Shown: one piece after another, positions 12,201 to 24,750 of the stretch | How positions within the stretch are numbered: the first letter of the stretch is position 1 | Layout: the number at the start of each line of letters is the position of its first letter | NCBI RefSeq assembly: GCF_051020765.1 | Contig: NC_134934.1 | Location: forward strand, 11,050,001 to 11,114,000 | Length of the DNA stretch: 64,000 nt | DNA from: Lasioglossum baleicum | Lineage: Eukaryota > Arthropoda > Insecta > Hymenoptera > Halictidae | Reading direction: 5' to 3' | The notes under the pieces: model-generated | Databases searched by the model: none | Told to the model about the DNA's origin: nothing | The model's input: only the letters and a program-made list of their open reading frames with translations | Made by a program: the position numbers and the translations under genes

Positions 12201-13106
12201 CCAACAGATGTAACACACGGCTGGTTACAAATTAATTGACGTTAACATGAAATTACACACTATTCTACAATTATTCTGGATCGAATGTTCCCGAGCTGAC
12301 CCATGATAGTCCATTATCGCTTCAGAATTTCACTGATATAAATTAATAAGGTTTGTGTCTGACATATAGCACACTCACACCACTTCCAAATAATTGCATT
12401 CTCGTTATAATTATATTGTCTCCTGCGCAACGTCCGCTACCTGTTCGGTATACGATTTGCAAATATATCACCGCGAAATTAATTCGACGATCAATCTCGA
12501 AGCACACAATTAATCTGGATATGCGAAAAGATTCATTTCAGCGGGTCCGAATTATGAAATTTGGACTATGGTCGTTTTTACGGGTTTGCCAATGGCAAAT
12601 TGCTGATCGGAGATTATTGCGCGGTGAGTTTTAATATCGTTGGCAATATTAAAAATCAGTCTGGTTCCTGAAAAGCTGAATAGTCGGGAGTCTCGTCTTT
12701 TCACCAGTGCGTAATTGTGTCCCTTTCTTTCTGAAATATCGATACGTGCGGACGCGTGTGTAATTACCGGGTATTGACGTGTGGCCCAGTTGCGATTACA
12801 GTATTTCGCGAGGACGGATCGCGATCCGGTTATTATTCGGACGGCGCGTTAATTATCCGTCTTGCGGTGGACGCTGAGTAGTGGTGCTCAACGCTGCGAC
12901 AGACGCGGCTGCTCTCACCGACAGATGTCCGTTGCTCGGTTATAATGGTCGACGTTGTGTCAGACACAAAATTCTCAAGACAATCTCCGTACAGCTAGCA
13001 ATTCGAAATTGCTGAAAGATTAAAAAATATTGAAGATGCCAACAGATGATTTCTCCTCTACTAAAATCATTAAGGGAAGAAATAACATTCGATTTAGTTT
13101 CTGTCT
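9251..13106. other. gene-free stretch with large CpG-rich block
   Basis: Positions 9460-11000 are CpG-rich and 9740-9960 are C/T-rich on the plus strand. Positions 11040-11400 and 12100-12560 are AT-rich. Several open frames of 60-140 codons overlap on both strands in the CpG-rich block. None shows a recognisable domain and they read as chance frames. No exon was identified. Confidence 0.4.
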
Positions 13107-13157
13107 CTTGCAATCGATGCAGACAATTTTTATTTTGCATAAAAATCCACAGTCTAA
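13107..13157 (+). repeat. dispersed ~55-nt motif, full copy 2
   Basis: Reads tcttgcaatcgatgcagaca, then atttttattttgcataaaaa, then tccacagtctaat. It differs from the copy at 5881 at only a few positions. Confidence 0.75.
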
Positions 13158-15644
13158 TTAAAACAATATGGGCCACACATAATGTACCTCAGACGGTATA
13201 CATCGGCGAGGTGGCAACAATGACAAACACCAGTCACACGACTTACTACATTTAAAACACGATTTGTCAGGCACCTAACCGATAATATCACGAAGTAGTA
13301 CTAGTACTGTCATAAGCCAGACAGTAAATACGTAGCACAGAATAATTGGTCCGCAATCATGGAATAAATAGACTGCGAATATTTTGTACAAATTGAAATT
13401 TCTGTAAACTAATTTCCCGCGGTGATAAACGGGCAGGAATTGATTAGTTTCATCAGCGATTCTGCTGCGTTAAAAGTAAATCAATTAGCTTATTCGACCA
13501 ATTAATTGGAAGTCATCGAATACGGTATATAAATATTGAATGCCTGATCGAAATGCTCTCTCTATCCCCGTTGGAATATATTATTATTAATTATCCAAAT
13601 TCTGCCGAAAGTGCAACCCTCGAATATTCGAAGTGGAACAAATTATCTTTTACCGAACACTTTGGCCCACTTGAACGGGCGAAATACTGCTAGAGCACCC
13701 TCGTGAAAATTCATAATTAACTGAAGTATTTATGGAGAACGTGGAAACAATAAAATGTACAGTTTAATGGAATTGAACCTCTTCGGACATTGGTATATAT
13801 TTGTTATGATCATAAGAGAAGAGAAAATGTCGACAAGTTAATAGATTGTAAATCCTTTTCGTGCAAGAAATGAAGTTCTAGCTATTTCCGCTACCCGATA
13901 ATTTACTCGTCGCAAGAGCTTGCATAGTTGTACCAGTTTCGGAGCACAAAGCACAGGAACAGAGGTCCATCTATCATCTAGACGAGAAAGATGGTAGACG
14001 ATCGAGTACTATTTACAGGATTAATAGATCGCAGGGATCCGGAGAGCAAAGTGAAACGGGTGAAACGGGCAAGCGGTCCACGGAGAAGCATTTTCCCGAG
14101 TCATCAGCGTTTTCCAGCGCTTTCGCCGTCGTTCATTTGTATACATTCAGACTCGACGCGCGACTGGCGGCTTTTTAAAGGAGGGCAGAGCGCTGGGAGC
14201 GGCTGACACAGAGAGTGGGAGAGGGAGAGAGGGAGAGGAGGAAGAGAATCATGAGCCACTTGCGAAGATAATCTGACAATCTGTGCCAAAGGCAGGTGTT
14301 GCACGCGCAGGTGCACGACACGCCGTAGAAACGTGGTGCTCGTTTTAAACGTCGACCCGGTCGCCTCCGCTCCGCTCTGCTCCGCTCCGCTTCGGGCCGC
14401 CGCGCCGGCTTCCATTCACGCAGCACTCGAGCTTTCGAAATATCGCAGGCAATTTAGCCCCGCAAAATGAATTGTTGAGAGCGGCCCAATTCTCCGCGAT
14501 CATTGTCGGGCTGTTTCCCTCGTTCGCGAAAACGTGTTAATCGTCCCCCTCGCCTCCCACAGTTCCGTCCGCTTTCTATCCATCTCTTCGTCTCTCTTTC
14601 TCTGCCTCTGTCTCTGTGTGCGCACGGAAAACGGGCTGATGTTTTCGTTTTCTGAACAGTCGCTTTAACTCGCGGCTGTTTGCGTCACCGAGAACCTCGA
14701 TTGGGCTCTGTCCCGGGTTGATAGAATCCCTCGACTGAAACAACGACTCTGTGCAAATATACCGAAAGAATACACCGCGATACGACGGTAATGAACTGCT
14801 AAAACAAACATTCCTATCATCTGAATGTTCGCAGGAACCTCTGCAAAACCTCCTCGATCCTAGTCTGATTAATCATCGACCTGCACCACCGATCAAGACA
14901 AGGAAAGTTATTTGTTTGGTTGAATCTTAAAGTAGTAGCAGTCGGGTATAAGTCGGACAGAAAATCACGATCCCCGTCTCTGATAAGTGACGGACCCACA
15001 CCACTGTTCCCCAAGAAAAGGTTTCTTTCCCACGAGAAATCCTGGCGACGTTCGCCGGTGACGCCATTAAAACGATTCGGGGGATTCGGCGGAGACTAAT
15101 TTCCCTTCCAAATGACGAGCCATCGGACCAAAATCAGATCCGCTTCGGTCATCGATCCCCGGCCGGGCTGGCGAAGAAACGGAGTTCATCGATCGCGGCC
15201 AGAAGGGTTGGCGAGACGTTATCAAAGAATACAAGCCTCTCAGGGATCGATTACACCGGGAGATTCCTGCGGCCGGCTAGATTACGCGGTGTTCTCTCAC
15301 GCCATTGCCCAGCCAAGGCAAGTAGACGCCCGTTGCCGGCTGCAAATCTTATTTGAATTGGAGATGCCGAGTTTACCCCTTGGCTGGACCGACGCCGCCA
15401 GTGTACAGTTAGCTTAGAGGGGAGGCGGTAAGTAGCTTACAGAGGGCTCGACGCCCTCGTACTCCTCCCAGAACCCTCTATAGTCAACCGTAGTCCCGTT
15501 CCTTTAGAATCGCTACTTTCACGCGGACGTATGTAGACCGGCGTTATTCCACTCTGATCGATTAACCTCGTGCAGATTCATTTTTAACACGGTAAAGCTA
15601 ACTGATATCGATTTGAATCGAATCGCGAGGCAAAGAATATAACA
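13158..15644. other. gene-free stretch
   Basis: AT-rich to about 13980, then GC-rich. A five-base CCGCT tract runs at about 14367-14392. A purine-rich gagggaga stretch lies at 14216-14245. A weak minus-strand copy of the GACTGCGGAT motif lies at 13366-13392. No exon was recognised. Confidence 0.4.
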
Positions 15645-16390
15645 CGTCACTCAATAAGTCCCCGGTCTGACGCATATATGGCAACAGTGTTGACAGACGC
15701 ACGTGATCTCCGGGTAGTACTATCCTTCAAACAGTACGTGTCAAAATTTCATGGCATTCTGTCTGCTAGTTTACAGGTTACAGTCGTTTTAGTGAGCACA
15801 GTTTTGTCATTTTCAAGACAATGGACAGAAAGGAATTTCGTGTGTTGATTAAACACTGTTTTTTGATGGGGACAAAATACTGTTGAAGCCAAACAGTGGC
15901 TTGATGAGCATTATGGGGACTCTGTACCAGGGAAATCAACTATTATCGACTGGTATGCTGAATTTAAACGCGGTTGTACAAGCACCGATGATGCTGACCG
16001 CTCTGGTCGCCCAAAATCGGCAGTTTTGCGTGAGATAACTGACACCTCGAAGATATCAGAAGGCAGTGTCTTTACAATTTTACATGAAAATTTGGGCATG
16101 CGCAAGTTGCTTTCGAAGTGGGTGCCGCGTTTGCTCACACCGGACCAGAAACAACAACGCGTAGATTGAAGAAGTTTGGCTCAAATGAAGAAGTGATGGC
16201 CGAAACTGAGGCTTATCTTGAGAACAAAGACAAATCTTTTTACATAAAGGGCATCGAAAAGTTAGAGGAGCGTTGGAATGAATGCATCACTCTTGAAGGA
16301 GAGTATGTTGATGAATAAAGTGGAATTCCTAAAAGAAAATTTGTTTTTCTTAGTTATAATATGTGTTATAATATAGAACGAAATGAAATT
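15645..16390 (+). mobile_element. internally deleted mariner-like transposon
   Basis: Mariner transposases excise and insert DNA at TA sites using a D,D34D catalytic core. Three transposase pieces remain on the plus strand. Piece A starts at ATG 15821 (MDRKEFRVLIKHCF) and is frameshifted near 15870-15880. Piece B (15879-16166) carries KQWLDEHYGDSVPGKSTI, WYAEFKRGC, ISEGSVFTILHENLGMRKL and SKWVPRLLTPDQKQQRV, which form the helix-turn-helix DNA-binding half. Piece C (16167-16318) carries the C-terminus, ending EERWNECITLEGEYVDE. A short block is missing between GRPKSAV and LREI. The whole catalytic region, including both Asp residues and the HDN-type motif, is missing between B and C. The copy is therefore dead but could serve as a short non-autonomous element if its ends are intact. 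The left end near 15645 (cactcaataagtccccggtc) is a guess. A matching inverted end was not found on the right. Confidence 0.85.
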
Positions 16391-18370
16391 CGAACAATAA
16401 ATGTCTACGCGTATGGTCATGTGTAGGAGCGAATCGACGGAGGAAAAACCCGGTAGAAAACAACCCGATAGCGAATATTCTTTGTGCAACGTAGACCGCC
16501 GTACACCTGTACACGATTCTATCAGAAATTCTCATCTACCTCGATTCTATCCAGCATCGCAAAGAAAGCGCAACAACCACCGAAAACAGCCTTCAATTCA
16601 ATTTCCTGGCGGGTATCGCGCGTGCGCGCAATCATCCGGCGGCAAAACACGGCTCAAAATGGGAAATAAAAAGCGCAATTTAGCCGAGCACGGGCGGAGA
16701 CGATCCCGCGGAAAGGAGCATAGAAGTAGCGAGGATTTCGCAGAGAAAAACCGCAGAGAGAGCGAGTGGCCTGATTAGCACCGGAGGGCGTGACTGGACG
16801 ATGTCGCCGCCGGTTAACATCTCGTTGGCCCCTTGGGGATTCCCATGGGGGTGCTTTCGTTTAAAGCGTGGCCGGCCGGTCTTCAAACCCTCACAATTTT
16901 CCGGGATCCAAGCTGGAAAGCACGCCAGAAGCCTCTGCTGGGAAAGCGAAGCTTCAGCTTCCGACGGTGCTCGATACGAGGGGCGGAAAGGAGGGAGGAA
17001 GGAAAGGAGAGAGGGTGAAGGGGTTCGAGGGATCGGTGGTTTATTACAGACTCGCCTTTATGATATCCGAGCGTCGTGGAACGTGGAGAACGGGGTGGAG
17101 GGACGGCGGGCGTCGCGTCATCGACATTGCCGGCGTCGTTGCGGTCGACCGGGATGGGCCATCAAAGTTTAAAGCGCCGTCCCGTTCGTTCTTTCCGGCG
17201 AAGGAATCGAGCGACGCTGCCCCCAGGGACACTGAAACCCGTTCGAGGGACTCCGAACAGGTTCGACGGGTCCACGGGACGGTTTTTGTCCGGCGGGATC
17301 GTTCCCCTAGAACCTCCATCGCGCCGGCACGATTTCCACGCTGATGCGGAACGCTTTAACGCCGTCTGCCGCCGTTATTCCGGCCGAATGTTGCGGTTTT
17401 CCAGGTCTCCAACGGCCCCGATCATCGGCGATTCACCTCTGCCCGAAGAAGTCCGGAAATCGACGATTTCCTGGTGGAAAGTCTCCGGAGAAGTCGCCGA
17501 ACTTCCCAGCTCGAACTCCCGCACTCGCGGAGATTGAATATTGGAAACACTGAGAAGATTCGACGATTTCGAAGATCGACGAAGATCCATTCTCTAGGGT
17601 TTATGTATGTAGATATGGGAGATGAGTTCTGATTCGATTCCTGCTTATTGTTCCGTCGCGTGAGCGAATTAGGTTAGTCGCGATGAGCTAAATAACCAGG
17701 GAAGCGTGTCCGGTAGACACGTGTTGGGATCGTTGTACCGAGAACGCCTTCTTGCAGTTTGCTACTGGTAGGAGGAAGCACGGGGACGATTACTTCTGCC
17801 ACTTTGGCCTTGTTTTATTCCTGTTCTTGAAGCGATGCCAACGGAATCGGGACAGAATCGCGTGCACGCGCCCTTTAAATCGGTGGAGGAGCATGTCGCC
17901 CGAAGTGAGCGACACCGGGTGATTTTTGTAAACCTGGGTGTCGCGGTAATTGAGAAATTTAATGTTGAACGATGTCGTGTTTCTCCATTGCGCCCAGAAA
18001 AAATTATATCTGAATATTCGATAACCGTTGAATATTGTCGCGTTCGATATATTTTTATTCTAACGAATTTGTACACGAACGAGCTAACTGATAAAAGAAT
18101 TTTTATCCAGCTGCGCTTGTGTATTTCGAGACAATTTTGCGTAAGTTCTTCTGCAAAAATATCGGGCTTCGTCAAAACAGGGAGAACGTTCGTTACATAC
18201 GATGCAAATGGTTCTCGAGATCGTTTACCGCTTCCGATTGGAATTTCAGTTCGTTATTTCGAAACTTCGTTGCCGGAGCATTCGTTAAAAACTGGTGTAA
18301 TCCTTCTGAAAGTTTAGAATCGTTTTGTACAGGAACATGGAAAAAGATATAAAAAATGTTGTATTCGATG
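16391..18370. other. gene-free stretch with CpG-rich block
   Basis: Positions 16600-17560 are CpG-rich, with open frames on both strands up to 158 codons but no recognisable domain. Positions 17930-18360 are AT-rich. No exon was identified. Confidence 0.4.
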
Positions 18371-19340
18371 CCAGTAGAACGAACCTGTCTGTGATCAGAC
18401 GACGATTAAAATCCACAGTGCAGAGAAACTCTAACTTGAGTTTAGTTAATTTGTGTATTATAATTTTAGTTTTGGGTATTAAAATCCAAGAAAAAATCCA
18501 CTGTGTATGTGGTCGGAGGAGAATTGAAATGAGTTGAAATGCTGGAAAATGTAGCTGCACAGTGATACAAGTAAAACAGCTCAGTGTGTGATCAGACGGA
18601 AGTACAGTTTGCATCTTCAGTGGCATTACAGAAAGCTGAATGTAGAATTCTACGAAAAAGCTTTCAAACGATGTTCAGACGATGTTTTCTAAAAGACGAG
18701 TTAGCAAAGAGGAACTAGTGAAGTAGTTGTGTATGTGGTCAAGCAAGGATTAAACGCAATCGCGCAAAATAGAAGAAATTAACTATACACACGTACGGAA
18801 AACCGAATGTAGAACTCTGCGAAAAATCCTTGAAACTTTCGAATGACGTTCCATAAAAAGATTGAGCGCTACTGAATAGAACTGAGTAGAACGGACCAGT
18901 ATGTGGTCAGACAACGATCAAACACCACTGTGCAGAGGGTAAAAATTAACTATGTTCATTCCCAGGAGAAGATTGAATCGCAAAGTTTTCCTGAAAGCTA
19001 CATAAACTAGTCGACAAGTGAGCCGGTGTACGAGCAGACAGAAAGAAGAGCGAGAATTCCATCTCGATTAACATTGTAAAGCAAATTTAATATAATAAAA
19101 ACCGTACAGGAAAAGAGCCTTGAAAAATCAAAGCTTAATAAGAACAGACCAAAGACTAGCCAGTGGAATAGCCCAGTATATGGTCGGACAAGAGCTGAAA
19201 TCCCCGGTACAACAAAACGAAATCGACCATATTCATTCATAAAAGAATACCGCATGGTAAACCCGGCTCGGTAGCCTCGGTACGCTGTTAAGTGAAACAA
19301 GTAGAGGATCCCGGTATCTGATCAGACGGACCGCAACCAG
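18371..19340 (+). repeat. head-to-tail array of bipartite AGTAGAA/GTCNGAC units
   Basis: Seven degenerate units start near 18371, 18568, 18720, 18885, 19014, 19161 and 19297, so the spacing is 130-197 bp. The best units read AGTAGAA or AGTAAAA, 14 nt, then GTCAGAC or ATCAGAC, often followed by acgat and a run of a. Between cores, weaker shared text recurs, such as attaactat, gaatgtagaa and tctgcgaaaaa. No long open frame and no transposon motif is present. Confidence 0.7.
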
Positions 19341-19562
19341 TGCTCGTTGCGCGAGTCGATTTTTCACGGTGCTCAGGCGAATTTGCCGGGAATATGAATT
19401 CCGCGGAGGCACAGAGTCGAGCTGCTCGGAAATCCTTGCAACGGAACGGTGTAACGCGATATCTCGAAGGAATGCGTTCGAGAGCTCTCTCTAGAGCAGC
19501 TCTCGTGGAGATCGTCCAGCGAATCAGGGCCCTCTGTCTGGCAATTATAAAGCAAGCTGATG

Positions 19563-19596
<34 letters not shown>

Positions 19597-20897
19597 GGGA
19601 GAGAGAGAGGGAGGAGGGCAGGTGAGGACTCGAGTAACCAAACCGCACAAAGGAAACCCAACCGCGAGCGATTCCAGCGCGGTTGAAATATGAGATTTAA
19701 TCGGGCGGCCATCGCGGCACTCGGCAATTGACGCAACCGCGACGACTGATAATCTAATCGCCGTTGTGCGCGCGCGAGCACCCGTGAGGGCCACCGGGTA
19801 TAGTTATTGCGAAACTTGTTACACCGCAATTACGACGGATCAATGGAACGCACGAAATATCCAGTCAGTCTCCCAGCTCTTTCCACTCTCGGCTATCCGT
19901 TCTCGGTTTTCGATACGTGTACGATATGTATGTGCGCGTACGTATTTTACACATGTATATATATTTATATATATGTATGTACCCCGTTGGTGAGAGAGCT
20001 CGCGAGGATTATGCATTCCGTCGTATCTGCCCGGCGGATCTAACTGGAACTACCTGGAAAGCATAGATTTAGCAGCCAAGTTGGACAACGACAGCCAAGA
20101 TCAATACGCGAAACGATCGTCTGTATTAGCATCGGTATACAGAGGGGACCTCGTTACATTTCGCATAGCACTCGCAAACCTCTGTATCCGCCACCGCCAC
20201 CGTCTTCGATATTATAATTAGAGAGCCGCCGCTAGATCAAACTTGCCAAGCTTGTTGATCTTCGCTGCGCAGCCTTACGTCCCATTTCGCCAACTATACC
20301 GATCGTACCGGAGAGCACTCCACGGCGAAACCGACCTGTTTCGATTCGGTGTTCAGTCATACTCCGCTCGGTTCCTGTTCCAAATGGTTGCCAACATCTT
20401 CACCGTCCGATCCTCCCAATCGATCCTTTCGAAAATGGGGATAGCAAGGAGTCTGCTTAAGAAAAGGAAAATTTGATGAAAATAAAATTGAATCACTGAA
20501 GCAACGTTGAACCTTTATGAAACAGGAAAACGATAGCATATCTTTACGTTAATCTTAAAATCTTTGTCTCGCATTTAACAATTTACTCTGACGCGAATTA
20601 AACAGATCAACGACAGAGTAAATTGTGAAATTTGACTCTTTGAACGCGACCATGCCAATTCGTAAAGAAAGCTACACGGAGATGTCTCGGTGAATGTAAA
20701 ATCGGAAGACGAATCCCGGAACGATGTCACAGAACAGGAATTGAAATTGTCAAGATTGATCGCTATTTTCGTCCAAGGAATGCCCGAAGCGCAAGATGCA
20801 CTCGCCTACAATGACACCATAGTTTAGCCCGCGAGCGTCACGGTGAAATTGCGTCGGATTAAGTTTACGACAAGAACAGAGAAAGCGACAGGGAGCA

Positions 20898-20931
<34 letters not shown>

Positions 20932-22820
20932 TTAGCTACGAGGATTACGATTTCAAATGTACGCGTGTTTGCAGTTCGTTCAATTAATTCCGAGGACAGG
21001 AAGATTTTAGTGTGCCCGGATCATTAATTCTCGCGACGGCTTGTCTCGTAATCGTTTACGATCGCTCGAGGCGCAAAGACGCGAAACAATTCCGTCGGAG
21101 AGTGGCGCGAAGGCAGCAGTTACGCTCAGCGGAACATAATCAACACGGTCACATGCACGCGGAGACCTCCCCCCTCTCCCGCCTCCTTCGCTGGTGTATA
21201 TCCATTCGACGCAGGGCACCGAATCGTCAAAGCGTTAATTACAATCGCCAGCATTAAGCATCGAGTACGGCAACGGAGCGGTGCGGCGCAGGGCCGTTGT
21301 AATTTATCGCTCATAAACGACGTCAGAGACCCCGATTGCGACCAAGTAACCGGTACATTACATCGTCGACCTGCCCCGAATACCTGCGAACGTAATTCCA
21401 TGCCCTGGCGAACCTGCCGCTGCCCTATATGCATTTTACTTGACTCCGCTTTGCGGAGTAAATAGTCACTGAATCCTTGGAAACGGAAATTTTTACGCGA
21501 TTGCAAAGATTCACGTTCACTGCCGCGCCCATTAGGCCACTGTTGATGTAAAGATAATGATCATTTATTAGAGAACTTCTGACATTCTTCAGGAACGTTA
21601 GGTGTCGTCAGACATCGTAGTTAAAGTACAATATTAAATTTGCGATATCGCGTATTTCCGAAATTTGCAGATTCTATAATCGGCTGAACAATCGACACAG
21701 AATGAAAACAATGAAAACCTATTTGGTTAGGTCAGATTAATTACAACAGACTCGTGAAAACAGGATTAAACGATTATTATGGAAAGGAGGAGATTCGGCA
21801 AGATTAAAACAATTCCCTCAGCTAGTCTCTATGGAATCCTCAATATACATATAGCAGATCTTCATGCACAATCTCAAAGTTATATTTTTTTATATTAAAC
21901 CTATTGGATTTTAATGGGAAGTTGAAATCAACTAAAACGCAGTTTAACCTTTCAAATTTACTTTATTTGAACGGCGACAGAAAGAACGTCTTTCCCCTTG
22001 AAGAGATCTACGGGCCTCTGTCTTATTTTAGTGGCCTTGGTGCGTCAAGGGTTTTTCCAGGCAAGACCCTTCTGCGACACATCTGGCAGCCTCTATACTA
22101 CCCTCTTTTACTACAAGGACATTTTAGAAAGTCGAGGCAATTTTGAAATTGTCGGTATATCCAATAAAACCTAACCCAGACCTAACTCAAATTTCAGGAA
22201 TACTCTTGCGAATATCTAAAAAAATCTAAAAGAGACCGCCTATTGCATGTATAAGAAAAGGTTGATCAGATTTATGACCTTGAAATCATATTTCAATGTC
22301 ATCAAAATCCGAGAGAAAGTAACGTTTCGACAAGTTGATCCTCTATTTTTCTATCTTGTCTACTAGTAATACGGAAGGCTAGAATTATCCACCACACTAG
22401 TCACGTCAAGCAAAATTGATGGCAGAGTTCACTTCCCGGCTCCAGTGCCACTAAAACGCTACAGCGAGCAAGCAGATATTAATAAACAGTCCCGCCGACA
22501 TTTCTGCGCTGTTCATCAGTGATCGCGATCGGCGCGTTCGCTAATTCCCATCGATCTCGTTTTTATTCGACGAACCGGCAGATATAGCGATCGATGGGGA
22601 GAGAGAGAGAGAGAGAGCAGTTTCGAGGGGCGGATAGAGCCGATCGTCGTTACTGCACCACTTTCGCGGACCTGATACGTCATTCATAAACATGACGGGT
22701 AAATAGAATGACTGTCAAAAGCCTGCGGGGGTGTGTTCGCGGATCGATCAACGGATAATCGTTCCCGGGGTTTCCTGTTTTCGGCTTTGCGAACCGGGTC
22801 AACGAGTCGCTCGAAAAGTA
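19341..22820. other. gene-free stretch
   Basis: Contains (GA)n tracts at 19562-19618, 20897-20930 and 22599-22617, and a 13-nt perfect inverted repeat at 20578-20590/20613-20625. An AT-rich part lies at 21540-22340. No exon was recognised. An 80-codon frame at 21904-22146 has no recognisable domain. Confidence 0.4.
19562..19618. repeat. (GA)n microsatellite
   Basis: A gaga tract interrupted by ggga units. Its complementary strand yields the artefactual Ser-Leu frames seen here. Confidence 0.95.
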
Positions 22821-22990
22821 TTAGGTCAGTCCATAAGTTCTCTCGTTCCTCATCATACGTGCATACGAATATTTCATAACGTTTCTTCCGATTTGTTTTA
22901 AGCAGACTCTTGTCAGTCTAAGTTGGAATTAGTAAACCGAAGTTGAACGATTACAAGTGAATGCAAGCATGAAAAACAAAATAAATGTTG
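22821..22990 (+). mobile_element. mariner-like 5' end fragment
   Basis: After a TA at 22819-22820 the sequence reads ttaggtcagtccataagttc. This is a typical mariner terminal inverted repeat. About 150 bp later comes atgaaaaacaaaataaatg, which resembles the start of a mariner transposase and then stops matching. No transposase body or right end was found. The type is inferred from the terminus. Confidence 0.6.
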
Positions 22991-23337
22991 GTATAAGATA
23001 GGATCTCCTCTAGAAGGATCAAAAAATGAAGTACTTAAATCACCTCAATAGCTTTGTTGTTTTCAAAGATACATTAAATGTCTTGAGGACAAAGTTGAAT
23101 GGCATATTGGGGCTTTTACGGTACCAAAACATTTTTGTGTTTCTGTCATTTTTTTAGAGATATCAAGGTCACCTTCATTTCTTGAAAATGGAACCGCCCT
23201 TTATTGAACATCTACAATGTTGGTCCCTTTCATTACGAATTCAGTGACTATAATTACTTCAAGGTCACGGATAGAAAAGAACGTGTAAAATTTAAAAAAA
23301 ATATGGAAGCAGAATACGTTCATCACCAGTGAGACTT

Positions 23338-23748
23338 GTCGTGAATAGGGATTGCAATCCCGCGATGCGGGATCCCGCGTCATTAGTCCAGTCAACGAAA
23401 AATCGTAGAGGAAAATGGAAGGAACACAATTATTAATTTTGGGACTTTGTTTGGACTAGTTAGGAGGTAAACATACTAAAAGTCCCCACTCCTAGGAGGT
23501 GAGCGGGGTGCAGGGGGCACATAGTTTCCGAAATATAAGCGGAAAACCAAAAAAGGGGTCTTCTACGTGCCCCCTGCACCCGCTCACCTCCTAGGAGTGG
23601 GGACTTTTAGTATGTTTACCTCCTAACTAGTCCAAACAAAGTCCCAAAGTTGAAAATTGTGTTCCTTCCATTTTCCTCTACGATTTTTCGTTGACTGGAC
23701 TAATGACGCGGGATCCCGCATCGCGGGATTGCAATCCCTAGTCGTGAA
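23338..23748. mobile_element. hAT-type foldback MITE with 8-bp target duplication
   Basis: The element spans 23346-23740 (395 bp). It is flanked by identical octamers GTCGTGAA at 23338-23345 and 23741-23748. It starts TAGGGATTGCAATCCC and ends with the exact reverse complement. The two arms (23346-23521 and 23565-23740, about 176 bp each) pair almost throughout, with a few mismatches and a one-base indel, leaving a loop of about 43 bp. Eight-base duplications and TAGGG-type ends are hallmarks of hAT elements. No transposase is encoded, so it is non-autonomous. Each tip holds smaller perfect palindromes (GGGATTGCAATCCC and GCGGGATCCCGC). Confidence 0.88.
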
Positions 23749-24750
23749 CATGCTAAGGTCCTTTAATGCGATGGAGTGTGTGTGACATGACAACAGTTTA
23801 CTGTGAATGTAGACAAAATGTATCGAGTATTTCATGTATCGACATTTGATATATATATATATCTTTGAAAACACCAAAGATATTTGAGGCGATAACGTCA
23901 GGTGACTCACCCCGTAAAACTGTTACCTTAAAACGTCCTAACGTAACTTAATGCTGATAGAGCTAGGGGGTGTAAAAATACGGAAAGAATATTTTTCTGG
24001 CTCCGGATAGGTAACCGGGTCTGTGTGTAGGTTGGTATGGATCCTGCGGAGCGCAAAACAAGAAACGAAAGCGAAATCCGGTCGATCGGACGCCCGGAAA
24101 ATTACGTTCGTGGGAAATTACGCTTTTAAAGGGAAAACCGAGGGTCGAAGGAGGACGGGAGGGAGGGATGGAGGAGGTCGATCGACGCGGAAAGGAAACC
24201 GGAAGAAAGAGGGAACGACGGATGGTAACGAAGTGACGCGAGTACTTCGTGCATTTCGATTTCCTTTTGAGCCGTCGTCGCTCGAGAGCTGTTTGCAGCT
24301 ACGCGCACGTACGCCGTGCTTTTGTCGTTCTGACGTTTTATTACAGCCCCCGCGTGTCCCTTTCTCCGGCTCTGGGATCCTCCGTTTTCGTCTCGTCCTT
24401 CGTCCCTCACTCACCCCTCGTCCCTCGTCTTCCTCCGAGCTTAATATTTCCGGGACACACGGGGGAGGGCGAAAGGCGAATGAAATTCTCATAAACTTTC
24501 ATTGGATCGAATAAACGCTTTTTAACGCGGAGGAAATACGACCGGGAAGTCAATGGGCCGGGTAAAGAGGCGTTTCAATATTATTAGGAGCTGCGTGATG
24601 TAGGACTCCTAGTAGAACCGGGAAATAGCGGTTCAAAGTAGATTGGCTGCGTGTACGACCAGACCGGCGACGGAAAATTCTTTGGTAATTCTTCGATGGA
24701 TTGGTAAGGAGAATTGGCCTGTAGCCCGGATTGTTGAGTGACTAGCTAGT

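Noticed and set aside
22160..22200. Telomere-like cctaaccc/cctaac words
   Set aside because: Only two or three imperfect units, not a TTAGG array.
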